DNA of 64,000 nucleotides from G963677085 sp963677085. GTDB lineage: Bacteria > Planctomycetota > Planctomycetia > Pirellulales > Thermoguttaceae. Where the stretch lies: contig CAXXFH010000003.1 in NCBI GenBank assembly GCA_963677085.2, positions 372,001 through 436,000 on the forward strand, given 5' to 3'. Every line of letters begins with the position of its first letter. Positions within the stretch are counted from its first letter, which is position 1. Below are positions 17,940 to 27,282 of the stretch, piece after piece. Below the pieces are notes generated by a model. That model did not search any database and was not told where the DNA came from. It saw only the letters and a program-made list of their open reading frames with translations. The translations under genes and the position numbers were made by a program.

Positions 17940-20900
17940 ATGAAGCCGCTGAGCCCCGCCCGATCGCGTTGGATGGCCCAAGTGCGTTGGATGCCACGGT
18001 TGCTTGCGATGATTCAGCCTGCTGTTGTCGTGATTGTAACGGCTTTCTCGCCCACAACGGCGATGTCCGCCAGCAACGTCGAATCGCAACGACAGGCGAC
18101 GGTTACCATCGACGACAAGCCGATTCTCGCGAGCCACGGCACGGTGACCGGCTTCTGGTTTTTCGCTGAATCTGAGGAAGCGCAACTTGCGTTGTTGGGT
18201 CACCCACCGCGGCGGGCAATTGCCAGCTTGGACAAAGGTCATCGGATGACAATTCGCAGCGTCGTCGGACCGGCGGCCAGCCGTTGCATATTTGACCTTC
18301 GCGTCATCCATCTCGACGGGGCGGCGGCCGAAGTTACCTTACGCCTGCCCGGCGGTCAGCAGACTTCAGCACGAGTCGACGGCTCCGACGTCAACACTTC
18401 AGCCTCCGTTCAGTTGACGGTCGACCAGCCACTCAACGAAACGGAGTTCTGCATCGACATTGTCGCGGCGCACGGGCCGACATCGCTTCGGTTCAAAGGG
18501 TTTCAATTGCCCGAAGGCAGACAACCAATCGATCTGGCGTGGGTGCCCCGGCGCCGCGATTACCCTGAATCAGACGCGGTCGCCTGTTCGCCGCCTTTGC
18601 GCCCGGCACTAGAACAAGCACTAATCGAATGGGACTGGCGTATGCAGGACGGTATCGCCTCGCCGCGTGAACCGAAAAGCTACAAGCAGGCAATCGCGTC
18701 GACGCTGGCACGCGGCAATCTGCTATTAGATGACTTGGCCGCACACGGCGTTGAGCTTGTCAAGCAGACGGCCGCCTGGACTGCTTTGGTAACCCGCCAC
18801 GATGCGCTGCAAAAGAACCCTGCAGCCACTGATGTTCTCTGGGAGTCGCTGTGGCTCGATGTTCACCGCGTGCGGCGCGAAATCGCGTTGACCAATCCGC
18901 TTGCCGATGTCGGCCCATTGGCGTTCGTCAAACGAGTGCCTTCGGTCATGGCCCATCAGCTAACGCAGTACTACGGCTACACGGCACAACCAGGCGGCGG
19001 GCTGTTTGTGCTCGAAGCCCCAGGCCACTCGATGCACATACGACGCCTGGCCGAGATCTTGCCCGAGGGAAGCTATCTTCATCCCGAGGCATCGTTCGAC
19101 GGGGAGCATATCTATTTCGCGTTTTGTGCCTGCGATAGCGTACCGAAAAGCTGGGGCGATCCTGCCTGTCTCGATCGCCGCTATCACCTGTACGTGGTCA
19201 ACCGCGACGGTACGCAGACGAAACGCCTGACCGACGGGCCATACGACGATTTCTCGCCCACCTGTTTGCCCAGTGCCAAGCTGCTGTTCGTTTCCACGCG
19301 GCGCAACGGGTTTCATCGTTGCGGCCGGGGACCGTGTTACGTCTACACGCTGGCACTGCTGGACGCCGACGGCACCAATCCCCATCCGATTTCGTTCCAC
19401 GAAACCAATGAGTGGGATCCGGTTGTGATGCACGACGGTCGTGTGCTTTATACCCGATGGGACTACGTCGATCGCAACGCGATTTTCTATCAGCAGCTAT
19501 GGTCGGTGCGTCAGGACGGCAGCGACGTGCGGATCTTCTATGGCAACAACACCTTCAACCCGGCTGGCACCTGGGAAGCCCGACCGGTGCCCGGCTCGAA
19601 CAAGGTAATGGCCACGGCCGCACCGCACCACGGCATGACGGCCGGCTCGATCGTGTTGCTCGACACGACCAAGGGCGTCGATGGCCCCCGGCCGATCACC
19701 CGATTGACTCCTGGCGTCATGTTTCCGGAATCGGAAACCGGTTTGATGCGCGGTACGCCAGTCAATATGCCAACCCGCTTCGACGATCCGGCCGCCGGCA
19801 CATGGGGGCCGCAGTCCTGGGTGGCGGCCACACGAAACAGCAACGTTTCTGATGAAGAGCGACGTTGGCCGGGCCACTGTTACCGATCACCCTATCCACT
19901 CTCGGAGAAATACTTTCTGGCGGCTTACAGTTTCGACCGATTGCGAGGTGAGCCGGGAGCAAACCGCCCGAACATGTTCGGGTTGTATCTCTGCGACGCC
20001 TTCGGCAACAAGGAGCTACTGTACCGCGACCCGAACATATCGAGCCAGTGGCCCATTCCGCTTCGTCTGCGACGCAAGCCACCCATGCTGGAAATGCCGT
20101 CGCACTGGACCCAAAGCACGCCACAACGGCCCGAGGGTACGTTTTTCCTGAAAAACGTGTACGAAAGCTGGCCCAAGCTTCCGGAAGATAAGATCTGTCA
20201 GTTGCGGATCATTCAAGTGTTGCCGAAGACTACGCCACACGCCAATAACCCCCGGGTTGGCGCGGCCAACGCCTCGCCGGGCAAACAGGTGTTGGGCACT
20301 GTGCCGGTCGAGTCCGACGGTTCGGCCTATTTTCGTGTGCCAGCCCGAATGCCGGTGCTGTTTCAGGCACTCGACGCCCGGGGGCGTGCCGTGCAGACGA
20401 TGCGGTCGCTGACCTACTTGCAGCCGGGCGAACAAGTGTCGTGCATTGGATGCCACGAGCGACGCGACCGCACCGCGCTGGAGCCGGGCGGGGCTTTGGC
20501 AATCGGCCGCGAGCCGTCGGCCATTACTCCGGGGCCCGACGGATCGCTCCCGTTGAGCTTCCCGATCCTCGTGCAACCGGTACTCGATCGGCATTGCGTG
20601 CGGTGTCACAACGCGGGAAAACCCGAGGGCAAGGTGGTACTCACCAGCGAGCCCGAGGGTGAGTTCAGCCGGTCGTACAACGCCCTCATTCCTACAGTCG
20701 CCTACACGGCCTGGGGAATGCCAAACAACAACTACGAACCGTTGACCGCGCCCGAGACGTTCGGCGCCCGGGCGAGCAAGCTAACAAAATTACTCGACGA
20801 TGGCCATTACGACGTGCAGCTTTCCGACGACGAGTGGCAGCGGATCGTCACTTGGATCGATGCAAACGCACTGTTTTACGGGACCTTCAATCCCGAAGAG

Positions 20901-20951
20901 CAGGCAAAACAACTCCGCGGCGAGCGAATCTCTGGACCGGATCTTCAATGA
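17940..20951 (+). CDS. HzsA-related diheme protein with TolB-like propeller
   Basis: 1003 aa. A signal or anchor segment lies near residues 20-42. The centre holds a TolB/PD40-type beta-propeller (SFDGEHIYFAFCACDSV, then LYVVNRDGTQTKRLTDGP and KLLFVSTRRNGFHR). The C-terminal third has two CxxCH sites: SCIGCHERRD (about residue 834) and HCVRCHNAG (about 884). This is the architecture of proteins annotated as HzsA-related after the hydrazine synthase alpha subunit, but these occur widely in planctomycetes that are not anammox bacteria, so hydrazine synthesis should not be inferred. Probably a periplasmic redox or carbohydrate-associated protein. Its stop overlaps the next ATG. Confidence 0.78.
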   Translation: MKPLSPARSRWMAQVRWMPRLLAMIQPAVVVIVTAFSPTTAMSASNVESQRQATVTIDDKPILASHGTVTGFWFFAESEEAQLALLGHPPRRAIASLDKGHRMTIRSVVGPAASRCIFDLRVIHLDGAAAEVTLRLPGGQQTSARVDGSDVNTSASVQLTVDQPLNETEFCIDIVAAHGPTSLRFKGFQLPEGRQPIDLAWVPRRRDYPESDAVACSPPLRPALEQALIEWDWRMQDGIASPREPKSYKQAIASTLARGNLLLDDLAAHGVELVKQTAAWTALVTRHDALQKNPAATDVLWESLWLDVHRVRREIALTNPLADVGPLAFVKRVPSVMAHQLTQYYGYTAQPGGGLFVLEAPGHSMHIRRLAEILPEGSYLHPEASFDGEHIYFAFCACDSVPKSWGDPACLDRRYHLYVVNRDGTQTKRLTDGPYDDFSPTCLPSAKLLFVSTRRNGFHRCGRGPCYVYTLALLDADGTNPHPISFHETNEWDPVVMHDGRVLYTRWDYVDRNAIFYQQLWSVRQDGSDVRIFYGNNTFNPAGTWEARPVPGSNKVMATAAPHHGMTAGSIVLLDTTKGVDGPRPITRLTPGVMFPESETGLMRGTPVNMPTRFDDPAAGTWGPQSWVAATRNSNVSDEERRWPGHCYRSPYPLSEKYFLAAYSFDRLRGEPGANRPNMFGLYLCDAFGNKELLYRDPNISSQWPIPLRLRRKPPMLEMPSHWTQSTPQRPEGTFFLKNVYESWPKLPEDKICQLRIIQVLPKTTPHANNPRVGAANASPGKQVLGTVPVESDGSAYFRVPARMPVLFQALDARGRAVQTMRSLTYLQPGEQVSCIGCHERRDRTALEPGGALAIGREPSAITPGPDGSLPLSFPILVQPVLDRHCVRCHNAGKPEGKVVLTSEPEGEFSRSYNALIPTVAYTAWGMPNNNYEPLTAPETFGARASKLTKLLDDGHYDVQLSDDEWQRIVTWIDANALFYGTFNPEEQAKQLRGERISGPDLQ

Positions 20952-21852
20952 CCATGACCTATCGACGCCTGGGGCAATCCGATGTGCGTGTCTCGCCTGT
21001 GGCCTTAGGTTGCTGGCCGTTGGCCGGCATCACCAGCGGGACGATGACTGACGCGGCTGTGTTGGCCGTGATCGACGCGGCGTTGGAATCCGGCATCAAC
21101 CACCTCGATACGGCCCACGCTTACGGTCGCGACGGTGAAAGCGAGCGGCGTGTGGGACGAGCCATTCGCTCTCGCCGCGCGGAAGTCGTTTTGGCCACGA
21201 AGGTGGCGTCTACTGGGACGAAGACGGCCGCTTACAACGTACTGGGCGTCCCGTGTTGCTTCGCCGGCACTTCGAGGAGAGTCTTCGGCGGTTGGAAGTA
21301 GACCAAGTCGACCTACTCTACTTCCACGCCCCGGCCGACGACACTCCAATCAGCGACTCGGCCGGCTTGTTGGGCGAGTTGAAAGCCGAAGGCAAAACGC
21401 GGACGGTGGGTGTGTCGAACCTTTCGGTCGACGAAATGGAAAGCTTCGCCGCTGAGTGTCCTTTCGCCGCCTGTCAGGTGCGTTACAACCGGTTGCAGCG
21501 TGAAGCCGAGATGGATGTTCTGCCCTGGTGCCGCGAGCACGAGGTGAGCTTGGTGGCCTACGAGCCCCTAGCCATGGGATTGTTGACCGGCAAGTTCCGT
21601 CCGGATCACGTCTTCGCCGACGACGACTGGCGTCTTCGCTCGCCGTTGTTCACCGGCGAGGTGTGGAGTGAAAACCTTGCCGAAGTAGAACGCATGCGAC
21701 CGATTGCCGAAACGTTTGGCTGTTCCGTAGCCCAATTGGCCGTGGCTTGGGCGATCTCCCGGCCCGGCGTGGCAGCCGCTTTGTGCGGTGCCAAGCGGCC
21801 CGAACAAATCCGCGAAACGGCCCAGGCTATGTTCATGGCCGCACGATTGTAG
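20948..21852 (+). pseudogene. Aldo/keto reductase, frameshifted
   Basis: The start ATG 20948 overlaps the upstream stop (ATGA). The first frame gives YRRLGQSDVRVSPVALGCWP, then INHLDTAHAYG with the catalytic Asp and Tyr, and VVLATK with the catalytic Lys. Directly after that Lys codon (21200-21202) the frame slips. The correct continuation GGVYWDEDGRLQRTGRP and HFEESLRRLEVDQVDLLYFHAP is in the next frame, ending at 21852. Restoring one G (AAGGTGGC to AAGGGTGGC near 21202) would rebuild one full-length gene of about 300 aa. Either a recent mutation or a sequencing error. It lies inside the IclR-led operon. Confidence 0.8.
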
Positions 21853-21887
21853 ATTTCCTAATCAACATCCAACAGCTCAGACGCACT

Positions 21888-23681
21888 ATGAAACTACACC
21901 TGCTTGGCATGTTTTCCCTGCTTAATCTCACGATTGTCGTAATCGCGGCCCAAGCCGCCGACGGTCGGTGGCAGGAACCCGTCGACGTGGCGTTTACCGC
22001 CCGTTGCGACGGTTCCACGCAGCGCTACGTCCTCATGCTTCCCAACCAGATCGACCGTAACAAGCCGGTCGATCTGGTTGTCGCGTTGCATGGTCACGGC
22101 AGTGATCGCTGGCAGTTCGTGCGTGACGAGCGCGACGAATGCCGTGCAATACGCGACGCGGCAGCTTGCTGCGGAATGATCTACCTCGCGCCCGACTATC
22201 GTGCCAAAACCTCGTGGATGGGCCCCAAGGCCGAGGCCGACGTGCTGCAAATCCTCGACGAAGTCGAAAGCAAGTACCGCATTCGGCGCACATTCCTTTG
22301 CGGCGGGTCGATGGGTGCCAGCGCGGCATTGACGTTTGCCGCTTTGCATGCGGATCGGGTCGACGGCGTTGTTGCTCTTAACGGCATGGCCAATCATGTC
22401 GAGTACAAGGGATTTCAGGACGCCATTGCCCAATCGTTTGGCGGTACCAAAACAGAAGTCTCCAACGAATACAAACGGCGCAGCGCTGAACTGCACGCCA
22501 ATCGACTGACAATGCCGATTGCCGCAACCGTCGGCGGGCGCGACACGAGTGTTCCGCCCGACAGTGTGCGACGACTGATCGGCAAACTGAAAGGGCAGGG
22601 CAGGGCGGTTCTGCTGATCGATCGCCAACAGCAGGGCCACGCGACCAACTACGCCGACACGATGGCTGCCATGCGTTTCGTGGTAGAACAGGTGCAACGC
22701 AACGGTGGCCGTCGCGCGATCGTGTTGCCTGACACGTGCAACACGCCCGACGCCATGGCCCTGCTAAGCGACGGCAGCCTGATTCTTTCGGTACCCAACT
22801 TCACCGACCCGACCTCGCCTGGGGTGTTGATGAAGGTTTCGCCGAAGGACGAGGTGTCGCTGTTTTGCCGCCTACCGTTGCACCCGGAGACGAAACGTGT
22901 TTTCCCGATGGGTGTTCGCGAAGCACCCGACGGCAACCTCTACGTGGCCGATTGCCAATGCATGGACGCGACACCAAATAACTCGCGACTGCTGTGCGTT
23001 CGGATGATAGACGGCAAACCCGGGCGGGTAGAAGTCGTAACCCGAGGGCTGAACGTGGCTAACGGCGTGGCGATCCGCGACGGCTTCGTTTATTTGACCG
23101 ATTCGTCGATCAAAACAACCGACGACGGTACAACCATCAGCGCCGTCTATCGCTTCCGACTTGAAGAGCGCGACGTGCGACTTCAACCCGACGGTAACGA
23201 TCCGCACCTAGTCGTCACCCAAAAGACTGTCAACAAGGAAATCCCCGTCGGTGCCGACGGCATCGACTTCGACCACCGGGGGAACCTCTTCGTGGCCAAC
23301 TGCGGCGACGGGCTGATTGAGCGCTTTGTGCTCGATAGCTCGAGCAAGGTCGTTTCACGCAAGGTGATCACCGCCGCGGGGGCCATCAAATCGGCCGACG
23401 GAATCTTCTTCGACCGCCGGACGAAGCGTCTCTTGGTAGCCGACATTTTGGCCAACGCCATCCGCGCCGTCGCGCTCGACGGCCGCGTGGAAACGATCGC
23501 CGAGGACGCCGACAACGATGGCTCGGCCGGTCTTCTGGACGGCCCCAGCGAGGTGATCGCCCGGGGCTCGGAACTGATCGCCGCCAACTTCGACCGCGTC
23601 TTTCCTGGCAGCGTGAACACGAATCCGGACAAGCCGTATACGCTGACGGTCATCGCTAAACGAGGAAATAACACGCCATGA
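21888..23681 (+). CDS. Exported esterase (alpha/beta hydrolase) fused to SMP-30-like propeller
   Basis: 597 aa from ATG 21888, with signal peptide LGMFSLLNLTIVVIAAQAA. Residues about 20-280 are an alpha/beta hydrolase of the polyhydroxybutyrate/feruloyl esterase kind: VALHGHGSD, nucleophile in CGGSMGASAAL, and a candidate catalytic His in QQGHATNYA. Residues about 290-597 form an SMP-30/gluconolactonase-like six-bladed propeller (MGVREAPDGNLYVADCQC, GADGIDFDHRGNLFVANCGDG, SADGIFFDRRTKRLLVADI). The fusion suggests two hydrolytic steps on one secreted protein, for example ester removal and lactone opening (inference). Its stop overlaps the next ATG, so both are co-translated. Confidence 0.82.
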   Translation: MKLHLLGMFSLLNLTIVVIAAQAADGRWQEPVDVAFTARCDGSTQRYVLMLPNQIDRNKPVDLVVALHGHGSDRWQFVRDERDECRAIRDAAACCGMIYLAPDYRAKTSWMGPKAEADVLQILDEVESKYRIRRTFLCGGSMGASAALTFAALHADRVDGVVALNGMANHVEYKGFQDAIAQSFGGTKTEVSNEYKRRSAELHANRLTMPIAATVGGRDTSVPPDSVRRLIGKLKGQGRAVLLIDRQQQGHATNYADTMAAMRFVVEQVQRNGGRRAIVLPDTCNTPDAMALLSDGSLILSVPNFTDPTSPGVLMKVSPKDEVSLFCRLPLHPETKRVFPMGVREAPDGNLYVADCQCMDATPNNSRLLCVRMIDGKPGRVEVVTRGLNVANGVAIRDGFVYLTDSSIKTTDDGTTISAVYRFRLEERDVRLQPDGNDPHLVVTQKTVNKEIPVGADGIDFDHRGNLFVANCGDGLIERFVLDSSSKVVSRKVITAAGAIKSADGIFFDRRTKRLLVADILANAIRAVALDGRVETIAEDADNDGSAGLLDGPSEVIARGSELIAANFDRVFPGSVNTNPDKPYTLTVIAKRGNNTP

Positions 23682-24631
23682 GTACCCGTACCATGCGACA
23701 ATTCACGCTGATCTTACCTGCTAGCTGCCTGGTTTGCGTCGGTATGCTTCGCGCCGCCGAACCTGCGACCGAGGCTGGCAAGTACGGTACTAAGAAGGGC
23801 ATCTTCTACCTACCACAGTCCGAGGCAGATGCAACACCTTACCAGCGTGAGCGATGCCGGCTGGATATTTACTATCCGCAAAACCGGTCTGGGTTCGCGA
23901 CGTTCATTTGGATTCACGGTGGCGGTCTCTGGGGTGGCAACCGAGAAATCGCTCCCTACCTGACCGAACTCTTTCCGATGTTGAAACAAGAGGGCATCTC
24001 GCTGGTGTCGATCGACTATCGCGTTATTCCCAAGGTAAAGTGTCCCGCGTACATCGAAGACGCGGCAGCCGGCATTGCCTGGACATTCAAGAATATCGAG
24101 AAGTTCGGGGGCGATCCCGACAAGATTATTCTGACCGGTGGATCAGCCGGTGCGTATCTGACCAGTCTTATCGGGCTCGACAAACGCTGGCTGAATAAAC
24201 ACGATGTTGACCCAGATCGTCTCCTCGGGCTTATCCCGCTGAGCGGACACACGATCACCCACATGACTGTCCGCAATGAGCAGGGCATCCCTAAAGAACA
24301 ACCATGGGTCGATCAGTACGCACCGCTGTACCACGTGCGGGGCGACGCTCCACCGATTCTGCTCATCACGGGCGATCGCGAGTTGGAAATGCTCGGCCGA
24401 TACGAAGAAAACGCCTACTTCATGCGAATGCTGAAAATCGCAGGCCATAAGGACGTTAAACTCCAAGAATACAAAGGCTACAACCACGGGAATATCCACC
24501 GAGCCGCAACGGCTCCAATCATGACGTGGGCGAAAAACATCCTCGCCAGACCAAAAGCCGATTCAAAAAGCCGTACGCAAGTCGCGCGACGGTCGCCAAA
24601 CCAGAGTGCGGCTACTTCGAACAGTAAATAG
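23678..24631 (+). CDS. Exported alpha/beta hydrolase (esterase)
   Basis: 317 aa beginning at an ATGA overlap with the previous gene, with signal peptide TLILPASCLVCVGMLRAAE. Esterase/lipase of the BD-FAE/hormone-sensitive-lipase-like type: oxyanion motif FIWIHGGGLWGG, nucleophile in LTGGSAGAYLTSL, Asp in LLITGDRELEM, and His in YNHGNIHR. Homologues remove acetyl or feruloyl groups from plant polysaccharides or hydrolyse small esters. The last 20 or so residues are basic and low complexity. End of the IclR-led operon, working beside the esterase-propeller fusion. Confidence 0.85.
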   Translation: MSTRTMRQFTLILPASCLVCVGMLRAAEPATEAGKYGTKKGIFYLPQSEADATPYQRERCRLDIYYPQNRSGFATFIWIHGGGLWGGNREIAPYLTELFPMLKQEGISLVSIDYRVIPKVKCPAYIEDAAAGIAWTFKNIEKFGGDPDKIILTGGSAGAYLTSLIGLDKRWLNKHDVDPDRLLGLIPLSGHTITHMTVRNEQGIPKEQPWVDQYAPLYHVRGDAPPILLITGDRELEMLGRYEENAYFMRMLKIAGHKDVKLQEYKGYNHGNIHRAATAPIMTWAKNILARPKADSKSRTQVARRSPNQSAATSNSK

Positions 24632-24718
24632 CTCGTATTGGTTGCAGCAGCAAGGACTACTCATTCGTTTCGGGGTTTCTCTTCGTTACCATTTCACGTT
24701 CGTGGGAGGTGTGAAATC

Positions 24719-25513
24719 ATGTTGCGACAATTGGGACTCGTCTTGTTTGGTCTGATCGCAACCCTGGCGCTGCAGGCCCCGGTTCAGGCCGAGGTAATTG
24801 TCTACTGGCGTTTTGAAGGCGAAGGAGACGCCTTCTTGGCCGACTCCTCCGGCAACGGTCACACGCTGACCAACAACGGTGGCGTAGCGCAAAGCAGCGA
24901 CGTTTGCGACGGCACTGGCACCGCGACCGCCGCAGACGGCAGCGCGAGCGCACAGTTCGACGGAACCGACGACAGCTTCCAGGCATCCTTGGACCTGAGA
25001 GACTACCGCCATTTGCGCATCAGTTGGTGGCAGAAGTGTGCAAATCCCGCATTAGGCCAGTATGGACTGGTTTACGAACACTCGGCCAATTTCAACAGTG
25101 CGGCAGGTGCTATCGCCTCGTTTCACACGAACGTAGACGGCTCCTTGGTGCAGTATGTCGGTGTCAAATCTTCCGTGAATCATTTAGTCGACCGTTTCGA
25201 ACGTAGTGAGCCCGTCTGGGAGTACGTGGTCGTTGAATACAACCTGGATGCTGCGACACAAAGCGATATCGTTCGCGTGTGGCACAACGGCACAGAAGCT
25301 AGCGTGGACCATCTGTTGTCTTCCGCCCCAACCTCTTTCCGCAACGACACCTTTTTCCTGGGTGCACGGGGTAACAGTACCATGTGGCTCGACGGGACGA
25401 TTGACGAATTCAAAATCGAAAACGTTCCCGAGCCGGGATCTCTGAGTTTGCTGTGCGCAGCGGGTGCCGGCGTGATTTGTACACTGCGTTGGCGGTGGCG
25501 ATGCGCGGTGTGA
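24719..25513 (+). CDS. LamG-like PEP-CTERM protein
   Basis: 264 aa from ATG 24719, preceded by GGGAGGTG. Signal peptide LGLVLFGLIATLALQAPVQA. The body is a concanavalin/LamG-type jelly roll (YWRFEGEGDAFLADSSGNGH, then FDGTDDSFQASLDL and WLDGTIDEFKIENVPEPGS). The C-terminus has VPEPGSLSLL, a hydrophobic helix and RWRWR, an exosortase signal. Probably a surface-attached carbohydrate-binding protein. It begins the DUF1559/lipoprotein trio that closes this module. Confidence 0.86.
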   Translation: MLRQLGLVLFGLIATLALQAPVQAEVIVYWRFEGEGDAFLADSSGNGHTLTNNGGVAQSSDVCDGTGTATAADGSASAQFDGTDDSFQASLDLRDYRHLRISWWQKCANPALGQYGLVYEHSANFNSAAGAIASFHTNVDGSLVQYVGVKSSVNHLVDRFERSEPVWEYVVVEYNLDAATQSDIVRVWHNGTEASVDHLLSSAPTSFRNDTFFLGARGNSTMWLDGTIDEFKIENVPEPGSLSLLCAAGAGVICTLRWRWRCAV

Positions 25514-25640
25514 CTCGCGCCACCTACAAATCCGCTTTCGCATCGGATTTTCTACCAACGGTAACGTGTCAGACTCTTTTCCAGAAGTTTCCGCCGCGGG
25601 CATTTGCGCTGCGCGATTGCGAGGGAAAAGGAGAGCACCC

Positions 25641-26603
25641 ATGAAACGGCCAAGCGGCTTCACGCTCGTAGAACTGTTGGTGGTCATTGCCATTATCGGT
25701 ATCCTCATCGCGATGCTGTTGCCCGCCGTGCAATCGGCGCGTGAGGCGGCACGCCGTATCAGTTGCATCAACCACCTGAAACAAATCGGCCTGGCAATCA
25801 CCAACTACGAGACGACCCATCGTATCCTGCCTGCAGGCGTGTTCAAGGATGTCACAAACAGCGTCACGCGACACGGCTCGATGTTGGTTCACTTGCTGCC
25901 ATTTCTCGAACAAAACCTAATCTACGACGCGTTGGATTTCACGCAGCCGTCGATCGACGAACAACGCTACGGCACTTCAGGCCCCTACATCCGGGAAACG
26001 GTCGTTCCGACATACGTTTGCCCGAGCGACGATCACAAGCCGGTCGAGGAGATGTCGGCGCTTCCAAGTTTTCCGGCCCGAAAGGCGGCGTTGTTTAACT
26101 ACGCCGCGTCGCGGGGTTCGAATATTCTGGTCGACAACCCCTCAGTGTCATGCAGTCATAGCTTCAACTCCTATGCGTTGTGCAACAAACACGACGATCC
26201 ACGCGTATTCTCTGGTCCATTCACCCGGGTCGGCACGTGCGTAAAGCTAACCGCCATTCGCGACGGAGTCTCCAACACGATTTTCATGGGCGAGATACGG
26301 CCGCATTGTGCCAAGGCGGCACAGCTTGGATGGCTTGAGTCGGGCAACGGCTGCGGCTACGTTTCGACAATCATCCCAATCAACTACGACACGTGTACGA
26401 GCTGGGACGACGAAAGCATGCCCCCATGCAATCGCGATTGGACGTGGAACACGGCACAAGGCTTTAAATCGCCCCATCCCGGCGGGGCCAACTTTTTATT
26501 TGGCGACGGCTCCGTTCACTTCCTACCCGAAACGATCGACCACTGGACCTATCAATACCTGGGAGACAAGGCAGATGGTCATCCGGCGAGCATTCCCCAG
26601 TAG
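25641..26603 (+). CDS. DUF1559 domain pseudopilin-like protein
   Basis: 320 aa from ATG 25641 with AAAGGAGAG upstream. Short basic leader, then GFTLVELLVVIAIIGILIAM and LLPAVQSAREAARRISC. The C-terminal box is HPGGANFLFGDGSVHFLPE. It has several Cys residues in the middle (for example SCSHSFNSYALCNKH), unlike the copy at 8805. It sits between the LamG PEP-CTERM gene and a small lipoprotein, the same order as at 33-38 kb. Confidence 0.88.
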   Translation: MKRPSGFTLVELLVVIAIIGILIAMLLPAVQSAREAARRISCINHLKQIGLAITNYETTHRILPAGVFKDVTNSVTRHGSMLVHLLPFLEQNLIYDALDFTQPSIDEQRYGTSGPYIRETVVPTYVCPSDDHKPVEEMSALPSFPARKAALFNYAASRGSNILVDNPSVSCSHSFNSYALCNKHDDPRVFSGPFTRVGTCVKLTAIRDGVSNTIFMGEIRPHCAKAAQLGWLESGNGCGYVSTIIPINYDTCTSWDDESMPPCNRDWTWNTAQGFKSPHPGGANFLFGDGSVHFLPETIDHWTYQYLGDKADGHPASIPQ

Positions 26604-26658
26604 CGTGACGTCTGTGATAAAATCGCCCCCCTGTCCTAGTCAGGCAACCTGGGAAGCA

Positions 26659-27078
26659 GTGCCCGTAACACGCTTGCTCTTGGCACCCCTGCTGTTGATA
26701 ACCGTGGCCGGCTGCAGCGGCGACGAGTTGAAACTGGTCCCAGTCGAAGGCCATGTCACGCTCGACGGACAACCGGTGGCCGACGCGGGCGTCTGCTTCG
26801 AGCCAGTCGACGGCGGACCCGTCGGCAGCGCCACCACCGACGCCGGAGGATATTTTAGTATCAACACGGCAAACCGGCCGGGTGCCATCAGCGGGAAACA
26901 TTACGTCACGCTCACCAAACAACGAATGCTAGGCCTGAACTCCGATGGCAGCCTCGGTCTCAACGGTGTAACTGTCGAATGGATTGTACCCCAGCGATAC
27001 ACCAAGAAAGCAACCTCGGGCCTAACCGCCGATGTCGGCGAACAAACGACTTTTCGTTTCGATTTGGAGAACCGCTAA
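26659..27078 (+). CDS. Small lipoprotein with transthyretin/carboxypeptidase-regulatory-like fold
   Basis: 139 aa from GTG 26659 (GGGAAG upstream). Lipobox LLITVAGC makes it a lipoprotein. The body has the pattern VEGHVTLDGQPVADAGVCF, then TDAGGYFSI and YVTLTK, typical of the Ig-like carboxypeptidase-regulatory domain proteins that follow DUF1559 genes in planctomycetes. It probably anchors or modifies surface assemblies; function unknown. An in-frame GTG at 26605 is a less likely start because it would bury the signal. Confidence 0.75.
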   Translation: MPVTRLLLAPLLLITVAGCSGDELKLVPVEGHVTLDGQPVADAGVCFEPVDGGPVGSATTDAGGYFSINTANRPGAISGKHYVTLTKQRMLGLNSDGSLGLNGVTVEWIVPQRYTKKATSGLTADVGEQTTFRFDLENR

Positions 27079-27282
27079 TCGCGCAATGACAACTTGCAGC
27101 ACGTCTCGAAACCCACAATTGACCGGCGTCAGGTCATTTTTTTCCCAGACGAACTCCAAGTGCCAACCAGCATGAGACCTATAAACAACCGTAATGTACC
27201 CGTTGCAGTCGCTTGCCAACGTATGGCTACTCCTGATGCTGTAGTTCTCGCCCTATCCCGAAACTTGTCTCGTTTACTACTA

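Noticed and set aside
17940..20951. Hydrazine synthase as functional call
   Set aside because: Only the generic HzsA-related layout is present, without the beta/gamma subunits or other anammox genes.
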